Shown: positions 27,270 through 36,349 of the stretch, in pieces
How the letters are laid out: each line of letters starts with the position of its first letter
How positions within the stretch are numbered: the first letter of the stretch is position 1
Assembly: GCA_900120395.1 (NCBI GenBank)
Contig: LT635553.1
Location: 86,720-150,719, forward strand
Reading direction: 5' to 3'
DNA from: Porphyromonadaceae bacterium FC4
Lineage (GTDB): Bacteria; Bacteroidota; Bacteroidia; Bacteroidales; Porphyromonadaceae
Length of the DNA stretch: 64,000 bases
Position numbers and translations under genes: made by a program
The notes under the pieces: generated by a model
What the model saw: only the letters and a program-made list of their open reading frames with translations
Databases searched by the model: none
Told to the model about the DNA's origin: nothing

Positions 27270-27440
27270 TTCTTTAGCTCTGCATCGAGCCAAAAAATTA
27301 GACGGATAGTAGCGAAAGGTTTCCAGTAGGAAACAAAACGATTTGACGGATAGAAGAGAAAGGTTTCCAGTAGGAAACTTTTGGCGATCAGGTACCAATT
27401 TTTTTAGCACCCCTATTCATTGGTTTTTCAGAGCTATATG
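27270..27440 (+). repeat. Interspersed hairpin repeat, copy 4
   Basis: Core 27291-27385: CAAAAAATTAGACGGATAG, two hairpin cores (first GTTTCCAGTAGGAAAC, second the same), second GACGGATAG 44 bp after the first, and CTTTTGGC end. The right flank includes TATTCATTGGTTTTTCAG. It lies between convergent units (dus and the TonB/DUF4249 operon). Confidence 0.9.
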
Positions 27441-27866
27441 AGGCGGGGTGCTTTAAGGGTGTTTGGGTTCTGATACCTTCCTTTCTTACCTACTTATTAA
27501 GGGTGTTGGTAGAGTGTTGGGATGTGTGTGGAAAAGATGTGGAAAGAATTCAATCAAATTTCTTGGTATCCTTGGACTTTTTCATATGACGTAAAAGGAT
27601 GGTAAGAACCTAGAAAACCTGCGTAAAGTTGTTCACATCCTCTTCACACTCTACTCCACTGCTTCACCAACATCTACCTGCCCGAATTGATTGGGGATCC
27701 AGGGACATTTCCACAGTTTACACACACTTTATATTCATCATCTATTAAAGCACACAGAACCATTTCTTACACTCACATTCTTTACTGACCTACTAAAATA
27801 ATAAGAAAAAGAGTGTTGGGAAAAGTGGGGATGAGGTGTGGTTAGTTGGCTTTTCGGGAAAGCAAG

Positions 27867-27897
27867 TTTGGAAAATACGGATTATTCCTTACATTTG
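27867..27897 (+). promoter_or_regulatory. Strong Bacteroidetes-type promoter of a small RNA
   Basis: TTTG (27867-27870), 19-bp spacer, TACATTTG (27890-27897): the best full -33/-7 match in the window. Transcription should begin near 27904. No open reading frame of useful size follows on this strand before the terminator. Confidence 0.75.
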
Positions 27898-27903
27898 TAG
27901 TGC

Positions 27904-28143
27904 TTGTTAGGAAACATTATTCAATACCGATCCAAAAGAATAGACACCCACTTCGTGCACACCTGTACGTATGCCGAGTGAGTGGAGTGTATAGATGTAT
28001 GGGCAAAATATGCCTATAAAGGTCTAGGCTCTGCCTAGGATGACATGATGTTTATTTTGTTATAGCCATCTACTTTTTCATTGCTTTTTATAAGTAGAGA
28101 CTTTGAGAGCTCATAGCATGCCTGCTGTGGGTTCTCTTTTTTT
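27904..28143 (+). ncRNA. Putative stand-alone small RNA (about 235 nt)
   Basis: A strong promoter at 27867-27897 and an intrinsic terminator at 28105-28143 enclose about 235 nt with no ORF longer than about ten codons. Predicted local stems include CTAGGC/GCCTAG (near 28024-28038) and TCTACTT/AAGTAGA (near 28069-28098). Size and layout fit a housekeeping RNA; a 6S RNA homologue is one possibility but I cannot confirm its fold. It lacks the marks of tmRNA (no tag reading frame or tRNA-like end), RNase P RNA and SRP RNA. It is convergent with the DUF4249 gene, which ends 5 bp past its terminator. Confidence 0.55.
28105..28143 (+). terminator. Intrinsic terminator of the small RNA
   Basis: Hairpin with arms GAGA..CATAGCA and TGCTGTG..TCTC around a TGCC loop, then seven T residues. 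Confidence 0.8.
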
Positions 28144-28147
28144 GTGC

Positions 28148-29356
28148 TCAGGGCAGTGGTATTTCGAGTGAAGCGGCGGTGTAGATGGTGCCTAGTGCCC
28201 CTTCCAGATTGGAGCGCTCCATGGCGTGCTCAGCCGCCATATCGCTGACATCAAGGTCTAGATCTGAGTCGGGTCTCTCGAGCAGATCGTAGCCCGACTC
28301 GGCAAACTGTCCGTACTCACTCGATAGAGCAGTCAGCATGAGTGAGCTCTGCCCTACCCCATAGTCCGAGGGGTCGGCCTTGATGATGGGGATCAGCACC
28401 TCGACACGGTACTCTCCGCTGTCTGATCCGGTGAAGAAATAGGTCTGAAAAATGGTGGATTGGTCGCTGTTTTTGACCCTTTGGCGTGCGATATCCTTGG
28501 CGGTTACTGAGAAGATGGGGGTACCTTCGTTATTGAGCATGCGGCAGAGGTCAAAGAGAAGGATGGAGATGTCGTTTTTGTTGCTTTCCTCAGTGCTCAG
28601 CGGTATACCAAATGTCTCGGGTATATAAGGGAGCTTTAGTGTAGGGATGGCACCAAGAGCGTAAAACTGCTCGCGGTTGATCCCCTTTATTTTGAAGGAT
28701 ACGGCTCTGACTTTTTGGGTCTCTGCCAAGTCGTCAAATGACGGTAGGGGACTGGTCTCATCGGACCAACCTTCTATCTTGTTGCGCTTGGCTCTGATCT
28801 CTTCGTAGTCTGTTTTGAGCTTGCGGATGCCCGGAATGTCGTTATTTGTGGAAACGGACAGATCCCTACTCTGTAGGTCGAAGAGTGCAGGAATGGGCGG
28901 TAAAACCGCCTCAAACGAAGCCGAAGGCAATCCCGGACTGTCGATCTCGATACGTATATGGTCTCCGGCATGGGGCTTGAGTCGGCTGATGTACCACAGA
29001 TGGGTAGAGCGATGCATCTTGATGCGTGAAAAGACCAGTAGCTTTTGCTCGTTTGAGCGGGCGTTCTGCCGGTAGTCAGCCTTCGTTTGATCTGTGACCG
29101 TGGAGGTCTCCTCCAGTATGCCGTTGATGTAGTAGCGTACGGTGGCTTCCTTGACACGGGTGCTCATGTTTTGGGGCGTATTGTAGGGTTTTGTCCGGGA
29201 GATCATGAGCATGGTGGGTCGGTCTGTATAGACAAAGCCGTAGACATTCAGCATCGGATCTTCGTGGAAGTCCAGGTCTACCTTTAGCTCTTTCTCGCAG
29301 CCGGGGAGAAGGCAAAGTAGAGTCAGAAGCAGGAGAAGAGGTCTGATTGTTTTCAT
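28148..29356 (-). CDS. DUF4249-family lipoprotein
   Basis: 402 residues, signal peptide with lipobox (CLLPGC, Cys near residue 20). It begins with an Ig-like beta-sandwich (MLNVYGFVYTDRPTMLMISR). DUF4249 proteins are found next to TonB-dependent receptors in Bacteroidetes and are thought to be their outer-membrane lipoprotein partners; function unproven. It lies 20 bp downstream of the receptor gene on the same strand. Confidence 0.85.
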   Translation of the reverse strand: MKTIRPLLLLLTLLCLLPGCEKELKVDLDFHEDPMLNVYGFVYTDRPTMLMISRTKPYNTPQNMSTRVKEATVRYYINGILEETSTVTDQTKADYRQNARSNEQKLLVFSRIKMHRSTHLWYISRLKPHAGDHIRIEIDSPGLPSASFEAVLPPIPALFDLQSRDLSVSTNNDIPGIRKLKTDYEEIRAKRNKIEGWSDETSPLPSFDDLAETQKVRAVSFKIKGINREQFYALGAIPTLKLPYIPETFGIPLSTEESNKNDISILLFDLCRMLNNEGTPIFSVTAKDIARQRVKNSDQSTIFQTYFFTGSDSGEYRVEVLIPIIKADPSDYGVGQSSLMLTALSSEYGQFAESGYDLLERPDSDLDLDVSDMAAEHAMERSNLEGALGTIYTAASLEIPLP

Positions 29357-29376
29357 GTTTGGGTAGAGGATCTTTT

Positions 29377-31860
29377 TCAGAACTTGTAGGTATAGCTAAC
29401 CGATGGTATGATGGGGAAAAGTGCTATGGAGGTGATTTTTTGCCGGACGGTGGATGTTTGCCCGTTGTCCGGTGCCTGCTGCATCATTTCATGGTACTCG
29501 AGAGAGGTGTTGATCAATAAAGGATTGTGGTGCATGTAGGCGTTGTAGACGCTGATATTCCAGATGTGGCGGTGTCCCTTTTTGGTGGTACGGTAAAAGT
29601 TGGCACTGAGATCCAGACGATGATAGAGGGGCATCTGAAAGTTGTTTCTACTAGTCACGTACTCCACTTCTTCACCTTGCATGTTTTTTTTGATGCCGGT
29701 AGGGATGGTCATTCGGTTGCCAGAGGACATGATCCACGCTGCAGAGAGGTCGGCATGCTTGCCAAAGGAGTACTGCCCTACGATGTTTATCTTGTGGCGA
29801 TTGTCGTATTTGTCAGGGAAAGGCTTGCCATTATTGACCTCTCCTCCGGGGAAAAGCCGGTTGCTCCAAGAGAGTGTATAGGAGAGCCATCCGGTGATTT
29901 TTCCGGCGTTCTTTCGGAGCAAGAGCTCCATCCCATAGGATTGTCCGTTTCCCATTGCTACACGCTCTTGCCAGTTAGAGTCGGAGAGATACATTGGAGC
30001 ACCATCTCTGTAGGCAATCTGATGGTGCATGTACTTGTAGTAGCCCTCGAGTGATGCTTCGTAGCCGCCTTGCTCCCAGTAGAGGCCAAGTACCGCTTGG
30101 TGCGATCGCATGGGCTTGATACGCGCCGTGACCGGTACCCAGAGATCTGTAGGCAGGGATATGGCGGTGCTCTGCAGTAGGTGTACTGACTGGCTCATCT
30201 CTGCGTAGGAGGCTTTGGCACTCACGGAGGGTATTATTTTGTAGTGTAGAGAGAGGCGAGGCTCGAGACTCAGGTACGTCCGGCTCTCCACCCGCAGTAG
30301 CGAAGCCCGGGCACCTATATTTGCGGAGAGTGAGGGGGTGAGGGTCATCTCGTCCTCAGCGTAGAGTGCTACTTCGTGCGACCGTATGGTCTCATCCTTA
30401 TTGCTCTTTGCGAGCCGGTCGGTCTGCGGCAGCGTTTCCTCAGATATATTGGTCACCTCTATCTTTTCTGCACTGGGGCTGAAGCGGTGAGCGATCCCAT
30501 CCAGACCGAAGCGTATGTAGTGCTTGTTGGCAGGTCGGTATTCGAAGTCGGAGCGCAGCCCCAAATCTTTTATGCCGCTGTTTAGAGCAAAGTTTACCTG
30601 AGGGTCTGTCGTCACTTTGCCATCCCTCATCTCTTCACTTCTCATATCGGTCAGGACCCGGGACTTGTACTGACCGTAGTAGAGCGTGGTGTTGCTAAAG
30701 AGCGTCGGACCATAGAGGTGGTTCCACCCCAGGGATATGAGGCCGTTTCCCCAGTTACTTCTGAGGTGGATATCCTCATGCAGTCTGGTAGTGCCCAGTG
30801 GGCCGCTCTTGTATGTGTAGGTTGATTTATTTCGAACCGAAAAGCGGTCTTCGCCGAGGTAAAAAGAGAGATAAAGGCGATCCCTGTCGCTAAACTTATG
30901 GTTTACTTTAGCATTGATGTCGTAAAAGTAGTAGGAGGGCTTGACCTCATCGTAGTTGCCCTGCGGGTTGGCTTCTCTCTCCTTTTTATTCTGCAGATCT
31001 ACGAAAGGCTTGGCGACCAGGTCGATGTAGGTTCGCCGTAGAGAGATGCTCAGTGAGGTGCGGTCCCGCCAGATCGGTCCCTCCACGTGCAGGCGGCTGG
31101 AAATGAGACCCACCGAAAAAGTACCGTGGTACTCCTGCATATCTCCATCCTTGGTACGGACATCCAGTACGGAGCTCAGCCTGCCGCCAAATCGAGCCGG
31201 GAAGCTCCCCTTGTAAAAGTTGGCAGTCTTGACTGCATCGGTGTTGAAGGTAGAGAAGAGTCCCAGCAGGTGATGGGCGTTGTAGAGTGGGTTGCCATCC
31301 AGTAGGTAGAGGTTTTCGTCCACATTTCCACCCCGTACGATGGGACCCGAAAAACCCTCCGTGCCCTGTGCCACACCGGGCAACAGCTGGATGTACTTCA
31401 CCAGATCTTGCTCGCCAAACAAGCTGGGGACCTTATGGATGTCCTCGCCCCGTATCTTCACCCTACCCGTCTCCAGGGTCTCCAGCTCCGTGGTATGGCT
31501 GCCCATGACGGTGACTCCCTGCAGGAGTTGGTCGTCCGGTGTGAGACGGATGTTGCGTGAGCTATCCCCCATTGAGGAGATACGGATCTCTACAGGCGCA
31601 TAGCCGATGTACGAAAAGCGAACCACCTGCTCCCCGCTACTTGGCAGGCTAAGCGTGTAGTAGCCGTAGTTATTCGTCGTGGTACCGGTGGTCGTGCCCA
31701 CGATCTGTACCGTTACGCCGATGAGCGACTCGCCCGTTTCGCCATCTGTGACGTAGCCTGTGAGCAGCGATCGCTGCTCCTGCGCAGATGCAAGGATCGA
31801 AGAAAGGGCGCAAAAAAGTAGGAAAAAGAGGCGAAGTCTGCCGTGCAATGTCCTATGCAT
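29377..31860 (-). CDS. TonB-dependent receptor with carboxypeptidase-like N-terminal domain
   Basis: 827 residues. Signal peptide to about residue 26, a CarboxypepD-regulatory-like domain (LLTGYVTDGETGESLIGVTV), plug domain (YIQLLPGVAQGTEGFSGPIV, VRGGNVDENLYLLDG) and a beta-barrel to the terminal aromatic strand ending YTYKF. It is not SusC-sized and has no SusD partner; instead it pairs with the DUF4249 lipoprotein. Such pairs may import metals, peptides or small organics. The substrate is unknown. Confidence 0.92.
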   Translation of the reverse strand: MHRTLHGRLRLFFLLFCALSSILASAQEQRSLLTGYVTDGETGESLIGVTVQIVGTTTGTTTNNYGYYTLSLPSSGEQVVRFSYIGYAPVEIRISSMGDSSRNIRLTPDDQLLQGVTVMGSHTTELETLETGRVKIRGEDIHKVPSLFGEQDLVKYIQLLPGVAQGTEGFSGPIVRGGNVDENLYLLDGNPLYNAHHLLGLFSTFNTDAVKTANFYKGSFPARFGGRLSSVLDVRTKDGDMQEYHGTFSVGLISSRLHVEGPIWRDRTSLSISLRRTYIDLVAKPFVDLQNKKEREANPQGNYDEVKPSYYFYDINAKVNHKFSDRDRLYLSFYLGEDRFSVRNKSTYTYKSGPLGTTRLHEDIHLRSNWGNGLISLGWNHLYGPTLFSNTTLYYGQYKSRVLTDMRSEEMRDGKVTTDPQVNFALNSGIKDLGLRSDFEYRPANKHYIRFGLDGIAHRFSPSAEKIEVTNISEETLPQTDRLAKSNKDETIRSHEVALYAEDEMTLTPSLSANIGARASLLRVESRTYLSLEPRLSLHYKIIPSVSAKASYAEMSQSVHLLQSTAISLPTDLWVPVTARIKPMRSHQAVLGLYWEQGGYEASLEGYYKYMHHQIAYRDGAPMYLSDSNWQERVAMGNGQSYGMELLLRKNAGKITGWLSYTLSWSNRLFPGGEVNNGKPFPDKYDNRHKINIVGQYSFGKHADLSAAWIMSSGNRMTIPTGIKKNMQGEEVEYVTSRNNFQMPLYHRLDLSANFYRTTKKGHRHIWNISVYNAYMHHNPLLINTSLEYHEMMQQAPDNGQTSTVRQKITSIALFPIIPSVSYTYKF

Positions 31861-31907
31861 GAGTATAATGTATTTCTAATAAAGATCCGGTGTTCTTTTT
31901 TCTTAGA

Positions 31908-31915
31908 CAAAGGTA
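31908..31915 (-). promoter_or_regulatory. Candidate -7 element of the TonB receptor operon
   Basis: On the minus strand TACCTTTG fits TAnnTTTG, 47 bp before the start codon; no good -33 element. Confidence 0.45.
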
Positions 31916-32160
31916 CGCATTACCAAAAGTATGGACTATAAAAAAACAGTCTTCTACCGTGGGTTGTGACAAACCGTCCTTATTCTATAAACGCACGACT
32001 TCACGATTCCTTGCATCCCCGACCGTACCTTTTTTTAGTTCGTCACGGAGGGCAGATTCTCCGATGACAGCCTTGAGCAATAAGCCGCTCTCCGCACCCG
32101 AAAACAGGTCAGAATCCAAACTATTCATATATTGCTGAAACAGAGATAAATACACGTTGT

Positions 32161-32330
32161 TTTGAAAGCGACTGCCTAAGGTCAAAAAGTTTCACGGATA
32201 GAAGCGAAAAGTTTCCAGTAGGAAAGAAAACGATTTGACGGATAGAAGAGAACCGTTTCCAGTAGGAAACTTTTGGCGATCAGGCACCTCAATTTTTGAC
32301 AGCCCATATCCTTTTCTGTTTCAAGAATAT
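32161..32330 (+). repeat. Interspersed hairpin repeat, copy 5
   Basis: Core 32181-32277: GTCAAAAAGTTTCACGGATAG, two hairpin cores GTTTCCAGTAGGAAA, TTTGACGGATAGAAGAG, end CTTTTGGC. The right flank contains CCATATCC and TTTTCTGTTTCA. It lies downstream of queE and upstream of the TonB receptor, both on the minus strand. The first GACGGATAG is CACGGATAG here. Confidence 0.9.
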
Positions 32331-32372
32331 AGAAGCGATAGGATGGGGTCGGAATTCAAAGGGGGGATGACT

Positions 32373-32981
32373 CTATGGGAGGTGCAGCAGCTTGTGCAGC
32401 TGGACGGAGAGTCGCCAGCGGGGATCTTGGCGCATGAGCTCCAGGCAGTAGGTGAGGTTGGGCTCGGAGAGGAGATTTTTTTCAGAGCCGGTATCGCTTC
32501 CTTTTGGCTCAAAGATGGGCGACAGTAGGTAGTGCCGTGCCGGCGGAAGGGTGTCGATATCCGGGATCGTGACGCCTCGTGCCACAGGATAGCGTATTTC
32601 GTCGATCGGGGTGTCTCGAAAGTTTTTGCGGAGGGTCTGTACACTGACCTTTGGTGAGACGGTGATGTAGTCCAGACCTCGGGGGGGAGTCTTTGTGCCG
32701 TTGGTCTCTATGGCTTGCCAGTAGCCTAAGTCTGCGAAGTGGGTGACCAGCTCCTCTGTCAGTCGGAGCGTAGGCTCCCCTCCGGTCCAGATGATGCGGC
32801 GGGTACCCTCGGCAGTGACGGCAGCGGTCAGCTCCTCCGTACTGTACTCGGTGCCGGTCTCGAAGTTGGTGTCGCAGTAGAGGCAGGAGAGGTTGCAGCC
32901 GGTGAGGCGGACAAACGTAACGAGGAGACCGCAGTTGGCCCCCTCGCCCTGTATGGATGTGAAGATCTCTACTACCTTCAT
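32373..32981 (-). CDS. queE: 7-carboxy-7-deazaguanine synthase (radical SAM)
   Basis: 202 residues from the ATG at 32981, which overlaps the queD stop by 3 bp. MKVVEIFTSIQGEG is the usual QueE N-terminus; a longer start at 33026 is less likely. The radical-SAM cluster motif CNLSCLYC (CxxxCxxC) and WTGGEPTLR are present. It ring-contracts 6-carboxy-tetrahydropterin to CDG in preQ0 synthesis. Last gene of the que operon, followed by repeat copy 5. Confidence 0.94.
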   Translation of the reverse strand: MKVVEIFTSIQGEGANCGLLVTFVRLTGCNLSCLYCDTNFETGTEYSTEELTAAVTAEGTRRIIWTGGEPTLRLTEELVTHFADLGYWQAIETNGTKTPPRGLDYITVSPKVSVQTLRKNFRDTPIDEIRYPVARGVTIPDIDTLPPARHYLLSPIFEPKGSDTGSEKNLLSEPNLTYCLELMRQDPRWRLSVQLHKLLHLP

Positions 32982-33397
32982 AGCGTGACGGTAGCCGAGC
33001 ACTTGCGCGTCTCCTCTATGCGGCACGAGTGGAGCGTGCAGTGGTGCGGCTCCAGTAGCGGGGGTGCTATGGTGTGGAGGAGGTACTCTGCCATGTTTTC
33101 GGCAGTGGGGTTGAAGGGCACGACACAGATACCCTCGAGGTCAATCTCCCGGAGTGCAGGGAGTAGGGGATCCTTTTCCCAGATCAGCATCTTGTGGTCC
33201 CACTGCTCCTCGAGGTAGCGGCAGAGCGTCTTTTTGATGACCGAGAAGTCCACCACCCGTCCTACCTCATCCAGCCGGTCTGCGACGACTGCGAAGTGTA
33301 CGCGGTAGTTGTGCCCGTGCAGGTGCCGGCACTTGCTCTCATGGCCGACCACACGGTGACCACAGGATATATCGTGGTATCGCTCTGCAGTAATCAT
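32978..33397 (-). CDS. queD: 6-carboxytetrahydropterin synthase
   Basis: 139 residues, PTPS/QueD family. The zinc-binding histidines are in CGHRVVGHESKCRHLHGHNY and the catalytic Cys lies in the same stretch (ESKCRHLHG). It makes 6-carboxy-tetrahydropterin from dihydroneopterin triphosphate, step 2 of preQ0/queuosine synthesis. It overlaps both queC (4 bp) and queE. Confidence 0.93.
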   Translation of the reverse strand: MITAERYHDISCGHRVVGHESKCRHLHGHNYRVHFAVVADRLDEVGRVVDFSVIKKTLCRYLEEQWDHKMLIWEKDPLLPALREIDLEGICVVPFNPTAENMAEYLLHTIAPPLLEPHHCTLHSCRIEETRKCSATVTL

Positions 33398-34068
33398 ACG
33401 ACCGGTAGATCATTGGCCCGGAGTGCTTCCTCGCGCTCTCTGCAGGTGGCACACTCGCCACAGGGCTTATCGCCGCCCTTGTAGCAGCTCCAGGTCTTGC
33501 TGTAGTCAATGTTTAGGGTCTTGCCGATGGCTACAATCTCGGTCTTGGTCAGTGACGTGTAGGGTGCGAGCAGGCGGACGTGGTTGTACGTGCCGGTGAG
33601 GATCGCTCTGTCCATGGCGTCAATGAAGTTGGGCGTGCAGTCCGGGTAGATGTCGTGATCACCGGCGTGGTTGGCAATCATCACCGATGCGGCACCCATC
33701 GACTCGGCATATCCTGCCGCGATGGAGAGCATGATGCCGTTGCGAAAGGGCACCACGGTGGAGGTCATATTGTCGATACCGTAGCTGCCGGTGGGTATGG
33801 CGTTGGGCCCCTCTAAGAGACTGCTGTGAAAATCCTCCTTGATAAAAACCATGGGGATGACCTTGTGGGGGATGTCTAGGAGCTGACAGTGGTACTCGGC
33901 ACAGCGGATCTCGTTTTTGGCATGATTGGATCCGTAGTCGAAAGTAAGAGCGAGACAGATCTCAGATGCATACTCGTGCAGGAGCGTGACACTGTCTATA
34001 CCTCCGGAGAGGACTATTATTTTGTCTCTGTTTTTATCTTGCATAGTCATTGTTTCTATGGTTACCAT
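33394..34068 (-). CDS. queC: 7-cyano-7-deazaguanine synthase
   Basis: 224 residues. ATP-pyrophosphatase loop VLSGGIDSVTLLHEYA and the C-terminal zinc site SCYKGGDKPCGECATC. It converts CDG to preQ0. The ATG at 34068 overlaps the hexosaminidase stop by 7 bp; internal ATGs at 34050 and 34044 are alternatives, since the conserved domain starts at about residue 15. Confidence 0.94.
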   Translation of the reverse strand: MVTIETMTMQDKNRDKIIVLSGGIDSVTLLHEYASEICLALTFDYGSNHAKNEIRCAEYHCQLLDIPHKVIPMVFIKEDFHSSLLEGPNAIPTGSYGIDNMTSTVVPFRNGIMLSIAAGYAESMGAASVMIANHAGDHDIYPDCTPNFIDAMDRAILTGTYNHVRLLAPYTSLTKTEIVAIGKTLNIDYSKTWSCYKGGDKPCGECATCREREEALRANDLPVV

Positions 34069-36344
34069 ATGACCAGCTCGTCGGTGAAGAGGAACTGGTT
34101 GGTCCCGTTCATTCGGTACTCGATGCGGATGTATCGGGCGGAAGTGGCGGGGTAGAAGTGGAAGGTCTCCAGTCGTGTGCGGTTGTCATTGGGGTCGGTC
34201 TTGGAGTAGACACGGTCGACAACCGTGAAGTTTTTGCCATCATTGGATAGCGATAGCTCGACATACTCGGGCATGTGAACCCACGGATCGAGGTCGTGCA
34301 TGCAGCGGGTGAGGACGTGCGTGAGCGGGATCGCCTCGCCTAAGTCTATGGTACCGATGGTGCTGAGGGCATCAAAGCTACCGAGCCACTTCTGGTCCAT
34401 GTAGGTGAAGGAGCCTCGTATGCCGTCGAGTAGTGCAGTCTTTTCGCCTCCTGCAGGGTAGCCGCCCTTCAGCGGTCTGTGCCATTCGACGGTGTGTCCT
34501 ATACCGCGGTGGTAGTCAAAGCGCTGCTCGATGGGCGAGCCGATACGCTCACCGTCCACAAATCCTGCAACAACGAGCAGGGCACTATCCTGTACGGTGA
34601 TGCGCTCATCGGTGTTGTAGAGCGGACTATCAGGCGTAGGCATGGTGCCGTCCAGGGTGTAGCGGAGCTCGGTGCCATAGTACTCGGGTGTGAGGCCTAC
34701 TGTGATCTGCTCGGCATCATAGTCGATGTCCATGTCGATGGTGATGTTATTGGAGAGGTTGTACGCCTTCATCCCCCGTGCTTGGAGCTGAGAGATGTGC
34801 CTGCCGGTACGTCTCACGAAGGAGTCCCAGTCCTTATTCTCGGGCAGCGTCCAGCCGACTTCCGCCAGGGCGAGTAGTCTCGGGAAGGTCATGTATGCCG
34901 CATAGTCGGGCGTGTCGACGTACTCGGTCCACAGGTTAGCTTGTACCCCGATGACATGTTGACGCAGGAGTGCCGATGCGTCCTCCGGTACCGGGTCGTA
35001 GCTGTAGCACTTCTGGAGGGGTAGGTAGCCGCCTATGGCTTTGCGCTCTGCAGTAGTGGGGTTTTCCTGATAGTAGTCGATGTAGAAGTGGGAGTTGGGC
35101 GACATGATCACGTCATGTCCACTCTCGGCAGCTTTTCGACCGCCCTCCTCGCCTCGCCAGGACATCACTGTAGCGTTGGGAGCAAGACCTCCCTCAAGTA
35201 TTTCATCCCATCCGATGATGCTCCGGTCGTGCTCGTTGAGGTACTCCTCCATGCGGGTGATCATGTAGCTCTGCAGTTCGTCCACAGACTTCATCCCCTC
35301 TTGTCGCATCAGAGTTTGGCACTTGGGGCAGGTTTTCCACGCCGTTTTGCCCGCCTCATCGCCTCCGATGTGTATGTACTTACCGGGGAAAAGGCTCATC
35401 ACCTCCGTCAGTACATTTTCCAAAAAGCGGAAGGAGTCGGGGTTGCCGACGCAGAAGTCACTCTCGTGGGGTAGTGCTTTGCCGCTGCAGCTCAGCTGCG
35501 GATAAGCGTGGAGGACCTCCTCGCTGTGTCCCGGCATTTCGATCTCCGGGATCACGGTGATACCCCGGTCTATAGCGTACTGTACGATCTCTCTGATCTC
35601 ATCCCGGGTATAAAAGCCGCCGTAGCCCTCGTGGTTGTTGGCATCGGTATAGCGGCGGTCTTTTTGGATCCACCACTTATGCCAGTCGCTCTCGGTGCGG
35701 TAGGCGGTCAGCTCGGTCAGCTCGGGGTACTTCTCTATCTCCAGTCGCCATCCTCCGGCATCCACCAGGTGCCAGTGAAAGGTGTTGAGCTTGTAGTACT
35801 GCATCTCGTCGAGGAGTCGCTTGACGTAGTCCATGCCCATGATGTGCCTACTCTCATCGAGCATATGTCCGCGGTAGGCGAACCTCGGTTCGTCGTGGAT
35901 CACCACTGTGGGTATCCCCTTTGGCGTGATGAGCTGGCGCAGGGTCTGCACCGCATAGTCTATGGCGTCCTCGTCTCCGGCGGTGATCTGGATGCCTTCC
36001 GCTGCAGTGACGTGGATCACGTACTCCCCGCTTCCATAGTTTTCGCTGTCGATGATCGCCTTCAGAGCCCCCACGGGCGCTTGCTCCTCAAACGACAGAG
36101 TATCCTTACCGGCAGCCATCAAGCTCTTATTGAACTCCCGGGTCAGCAGACGGTTGCGGTGGTTATCCTGCGGAAAAGAGGCGATGTAGGGCTTGGGTAG
36201 CTCGATCATCGTGGAGTCGTACCAAGCCACGGACTGCGGCATCGGTATGAGAGCCGGCAGATCTGTCACATCTGATTTTTTGCGAGTGCAGGCTGCGGTG
36301 ATGAGCAGCACTGCGCTGACCGTGAAAAGTAGTCTCTGACGCAT
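34062..36344 (-). CDS. GH20 beta-N-acetylhexosaminidase, lipoprotein
   Basis: 760 residues with lipobox ITAAC (Cys 19), so probably outer-membrane or periplasmic. GH20b-like N-domain (ALIPMPQSVAWYDSTM), TIM barrel with RGHMLDESRH, TFHWHLVDAGGW, and the catalytic pair Asp329-Glu330 in HIGGDEAGK. C-terminal part (about 540-760) has a chitobiase C-like and a galactose-binding-like module. It removes terminal GlcNAc/GalNAc from host glycans or peptidoglycan fragments. It sits between a degenerate aminotransferase and queC in one overlapping cluster. Confidence 0.93.
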   Translation of the reverse strand: MRQRLLFTVSAVLLITAACTRKKSDVTDLPALIPMPQSVAWYDSTMIELPKPYIASFPQDNHRNRLLTREFNKSLMAAGKDTLSFEEQAPVGALKAIIDSENYGSGEYVIHVTAAEGIQITAGDEDAIDYAVQTLRQLITPKGIPTVVIHDEPRFAYRGHMLDESRHIMGMDYVKRLLDEMQYYKLNTFHWHLVDAGGWRLEIEKYPELTELTAYRTESDWHKWWIQKDRRYTDANNHEGYGGFYTRDEIREIVQYAIDRGITVIPEIEMPGHSEEVLHAYPQLSCSGKALPHESDFCVGNPDSFRFLENVLTEVMSLFPGKYIHIGGDEAGKTAWKTCPKCQTLMRQEGMKSVDELQSYMITRMEEYLNEHDRSIIGWDEILEGGLAPNATVMSWRGEEGGRKAAESGHDVIMSPNSHFYIDYYQENPTTAERKAIGGYLPLQKCYSYDPVPEDASALLRQHVIGVQANLWTEYVDTPDYAAYMTFPRLLALAEVGWTLPENKDWDSFVRRTGRHISQLQARGMKAYNLSNNITIDMDIDYDAEQITVGLTPEYYGTELRYTLDGTMPTPDSPLYNTDERITVQDSALLVVAGFVDGERIGSPIEQRFDYHRGIGHTVEWHRPLKGGYPAGGEKTALLDGIRGSFTYMDQKWLGSFDALSTIGTIDLGEAIPLTHVLTRCMHDLDPWVHMPEYVELSLSNDGKNFTVVDRVYSKTDPNDNRTRLETFHFYPATSARYIRIEYRMNGTNQFLFTDELVIW

Positions 36345-36349
36345 GGCTT

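Larger units (their letters stand above)
27140..28147. other. 1-kb intergenic region with repeat, AT-rich segment and small RNA
   Basis: Largest gene-free stretch in the window. It holds repeat copy 4, an AT-rich segment at 27440-27860 with several 9-mers one or two bases away from the DnaA box (TGTGGAAAA near 27527, TTGTTCACA near 27629, ATTTCCACA near 27707), then a promoter and a probable small RNA. No protein-coding sequence is supported. Confidence 0.7.
31861..32372. other. Intergenic region between the que operon and the TonB receptor
   Basis: Holds the receptor -7 element, repeat copy 5 with flanks and about 200 bp (31940-32160) without a recognised feature. A 66-codon minus-strand ORF at 31985-32185 exists but has no known relatives that I can recognise. 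Confidence 0.6.

Noticed and set aside
27440..27860. Chromosomal origin
   Set aside because: DnaA-box-like motifs are imperfect, and the direction of flanking genes and of the rRNA operon is opposite to that expected of an origin. Kept only as a low-ranked observation.
31985..32185. 66-codon minus-strand ORF in the gap upstream of the TonB receptor
   Set aside because: No recognised family, start lies at the edge of repeat copy 5, and no promoter or operon context; may be chance or a gene remnant.
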